Under the pieces are notes generated by a model. That model was given only the letters and a program-made list of their open reading frames with translations. It was not told where the DNA came from and made no database searches. DNA of 64,000 bases. It comes from Aliivibrio sp. S3MY1 (GTDB taxonomy: Bacteria; Pseudomonadota; Gammaproteobacteria; Enterobacterales; Vibrionaceae). The stretch covers positions 248,001 through 312,000 of the forward strand of contig NZ_JARACO010000001.1 of the NCBI RefSeq assembly GCF_028765575.1, written 5' to 3'. How positions within the stretch are numbered: the first letter of the stretch is position 1; each line of letters starts with the position of its first letter. Positions 62,706 through 64,000 of this stretch are shown in pieces. Position numbers and translations under genes: made by a program.

Positions 62706-63077
62706 TTAATCAACAGTAATGCTATCTACATAAATAAGGTAATTATCTTCTTTATTTACTTCACCTTTCAGCGTCACTTTATCGTTTGGTTTGACTTGCA
62801 AGCTTGGCATCTTATCACCGTCAATTTTGACATTTACTGTTCCTGTATCATCCTTAAATACATACACTTCTTTACCTACAGGCTCAACTAAATACCCTGA
62901 AAGTAAAATTGGCGTATCTTCAATGACAGCACTGGCATTCAATACAGATTCTACTGTATTTATCCCATCAACAGGCTTTGAGAATTGATCCTGATAATTC
63001 GCGGTTTGATCGTTAGCCAATGCAAGAGTAGATGAACATGCTAATATAAGTGTAAATAAAACATTTCTCATTTTCAT
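62706..63077 (-). CDS. Periplasmic OB-fold protein, YgiW/YdeI (BOF) family
   Basis: A 123 aa exported protein with a signal peptide (MRNVLFTLILACSSTLALA). The mature part is a bacterial OB-fold: VESVLNASAVIEDTPILLSGYLV (cited in parts), then YVFKDDTGTVNVKIDGD, then VTLKGEVNKEDN. E. coli relatives YgiW and YdeI are involved in stress tolerance. It lies just upstream of the cytochrome b562-like gene on the same strand, though the gap of about 100 bp leaves co-transcription open. Confidence 0.83.
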   Translation of the reverse strand: MKMRNVLFTLILACSSTLALANDQTANYQDQFSKPVDGINTVESVLNASAVIEDTPILLSGYLVEPVGKEVYVFKDDTGTVNVKIDGDKMPSLQVKPNDKVTLKGEVNKEDNYLIYVDSITVD

Positions 63078-63484
63078 AATTAAATACCGTTAATGTTATA
63101 TATGTAAAATTAAAACCACATTAACATTTATAACTCAACTTATTGACTTTATTAAATATGAGTTATAAATAGTTAGTAGTTCTAACATCCTCTATTTTTC
63201 ACATTACCCTTAGTTTAATTCCATATCAACTGTTTCTTTATTCTTATTAACTGTAGTCTATTTGAAGTAAAAAACACTATTTAATTAGCTTACTTTAAAT
63301 AACAAAATTGATATGTATGGCGTTTATAAAGTGCAAATAAAACAATATTGAAACCTTAAATAACCAGAGTTTAACTCATTGATATAAAGACCCTTAAAGC
63401 CTATTCTTCAGTAAATATTTATACTTTTAATTATAAAATTTAAGGAGTAGAGTCAAAATAACATTTTCAGCGAGAAGATATAAA
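63078..63484. other. Intergenic region, nothing recognised
   Basis: About 400 bp, AT-rich. I see no RNA gene, repeat or open frame of interest. It must carry the promoters of the OB-fold gene (left) and of the small gene at 63485 (right). Confidence 0.5.
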
Positions 63485-63736
63485 ATGAAATTAGAAGACC
63501 AATTATTATTAGATCAAGTACTAGAATTAGAAGGTAAAGATTTAACCAAGTTAACTAAACAAGAAAAAGAAGTGTTTGATAAATTTGAGTCCAAAGCTCA
63601 TGAATTTGGTGTAACCATTGAAGTGGTAACAGAAGCACCTATTAATGATATTAAACAGGGAACGTCACCTTATACAATTAATAATATAACCACACAATTT
63701 CCAAATCAGATTATCATTAAACGCGTTTTAGATTAA
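63485..63736 (+). CDS. Small hypothetical protein
   Basis: Eighty-three residues, acidic, no signal or membrane segment. The N-terminal half is helical (KLEDQLLLDQVLELEGKDL), then a KLTKQEKEVFDKFESKAHE stretch, and the tail contains TINNITTQF. I do not recognise a family. The ATG at 63485 follows an AGAAGAT leader; a GAGAAGA could serve as a weak site. Codon use is similar to neighbours, so it is probably real. Confidence 0.55.
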   Translation: MKLEDQLLLDQVLELEGKDLTKLTKQEKEVFDKFESKAHEFGVTIEVVTEAPINDIKQGTSPYTINNITTQFPNQIIIKRVLD

Positions 63737-63781
63737 CGTTATATAGTGCATAAGATTAATCTTAACAAATATCAAAGAGCC

Positions 63782-63817
63782 GATTGAAGGAATAATATAT
63801 ACCGTCTTCCTTCAATC
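63782..63817. terminator. Possible hairpin terminator
   Basis: GATTGAAGG (63782-63790) pairs with CCTTCAATC (63809-63817) around an 18-base loop, between two convergent genes. There is no strong T run on either side, so termination is a guess. Confidence 0.4.
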
Positions 63818-63846
63818 ATATTATTAAATTAACGAATGATAGCTGC

Positions 63847-64000
63847 TTACTTTAACGGTTTTAGTAACTGTTTTATCACACTTACTAAGCTCATAAATAC
63901 AATCATCATGGCGAGTAACGGCAGCACAATCCACATACCTACGTGCAATGTGGGTTCAAGTTTAAAGCCCCACTTCACTAAGCTAAATACGATGGATTCT
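63847..64000 (-). CDS. Partial gene, C-terminus of a membrane protein
   Basis: The last 50 codons of a gene that begins outside the window. The visible part has one hydrophobic helix (MWIVLPLLAMMIVFMSLVSV) followed by a basic tail (IKQLLKPLK) and a TAA at 63847. This fits the last TM helix of a small inner-membrane protein, for instance a TRAP-type permease subunit, but nothing here is specific. Confidence 0.55.
   Translation of the reverse strand, partial: ESIVFSLVKWGFKLEPTLHVGMWIVLPLLAMMIVFMSLVSVIKQLLKPLK

Overview
The window looks like a piece of the second chromosome of Aliivibrio (Vibrio) fischeri or a very close relative. The base composition is AT-rich and Vibrio-like. It carries the complete 18-gene symbiosis polysaccharide locus (sypA-sypR), flanked by a sigma factor of the RpoQ type on one side and the c-di-GMP phosphodiesterase BinA on the other. 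These names rest on recognition of the proteins and of gene order; no database search was run.

Region 1 (1-18100) is metabolic and sensory. It holds a YjjW-type glycyl-radical activase, a methyltransferase, a LysR regulator divergent from L-serine ammonia-lyase, and a BtuFCD-like ABC importer behind a cobalamin riboswitch. A diverged PduO-type adenosyltransferase-like gene is divergent from that importer. Next come a membrane diguanylate cyclase, an MFS/LysR divergent pair, a chemoreceptor with duplicated sensory segments, a lipoprotein chitobiase (GH20) and a DUF1097 membrane protein.

Region 2 (18100-26300) starts with three tRNAs (Asn, Thr, Ser). An accessory stretch follows: a decayed GGDEF remnant, an orphan HPt protein, a short repeated element, a DUF302 protein, several small secreted or membrane proteins of unknown role, a GGDEF-degenerate EAL protein, the RpoQ-like sigma factor, a porin-like protein and a short PstS-like periplasmic protein.

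Region 3 (26300-33450) is a signalling island. Two hybrid histidine kinases each lie next to a stand-alone periplasmic binding-protein-like gene, with no transporter genes nearby. A receiver-TPR protein follows the first kinase.

Region 4 (33900-56560) is syp. SypA (STAS) and SypE (RsbW-REC-PP2C) form the partner-switch branch. SypF (hybrid kinase with HPt) and SypG (sigma-54 response regulator) form the transcriptional branch. SypB, C, D and O are export and chain-length proteins, SypK and SypL are the flippase and polymerase/ligase, SypM is an acetyltransferase, and SypH, I, J, N, P, Q and R are glycosyltransferases. I can place four sigma-54 promoters (before sypA, sypI, sypM and sypP), each with TTCTCA-type SypG enhancer sites.

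Region 5 (56560-64000) has binA, a DUF1415 protein, a glutaredoxin, a YadA-anchor surface protein with a TetR regulator, a cytochrome b562-like protein, an OB-fold periplasmic protein and small unknowns. The surface protein/TetR pair sits between two copies of the last 81 bp of the glutaredoxin gene. This looks like insertion into the 3' end of that gene with regeneration of its end. It and the two binding-protein/kinase pairs are the observations I consider most worth following.
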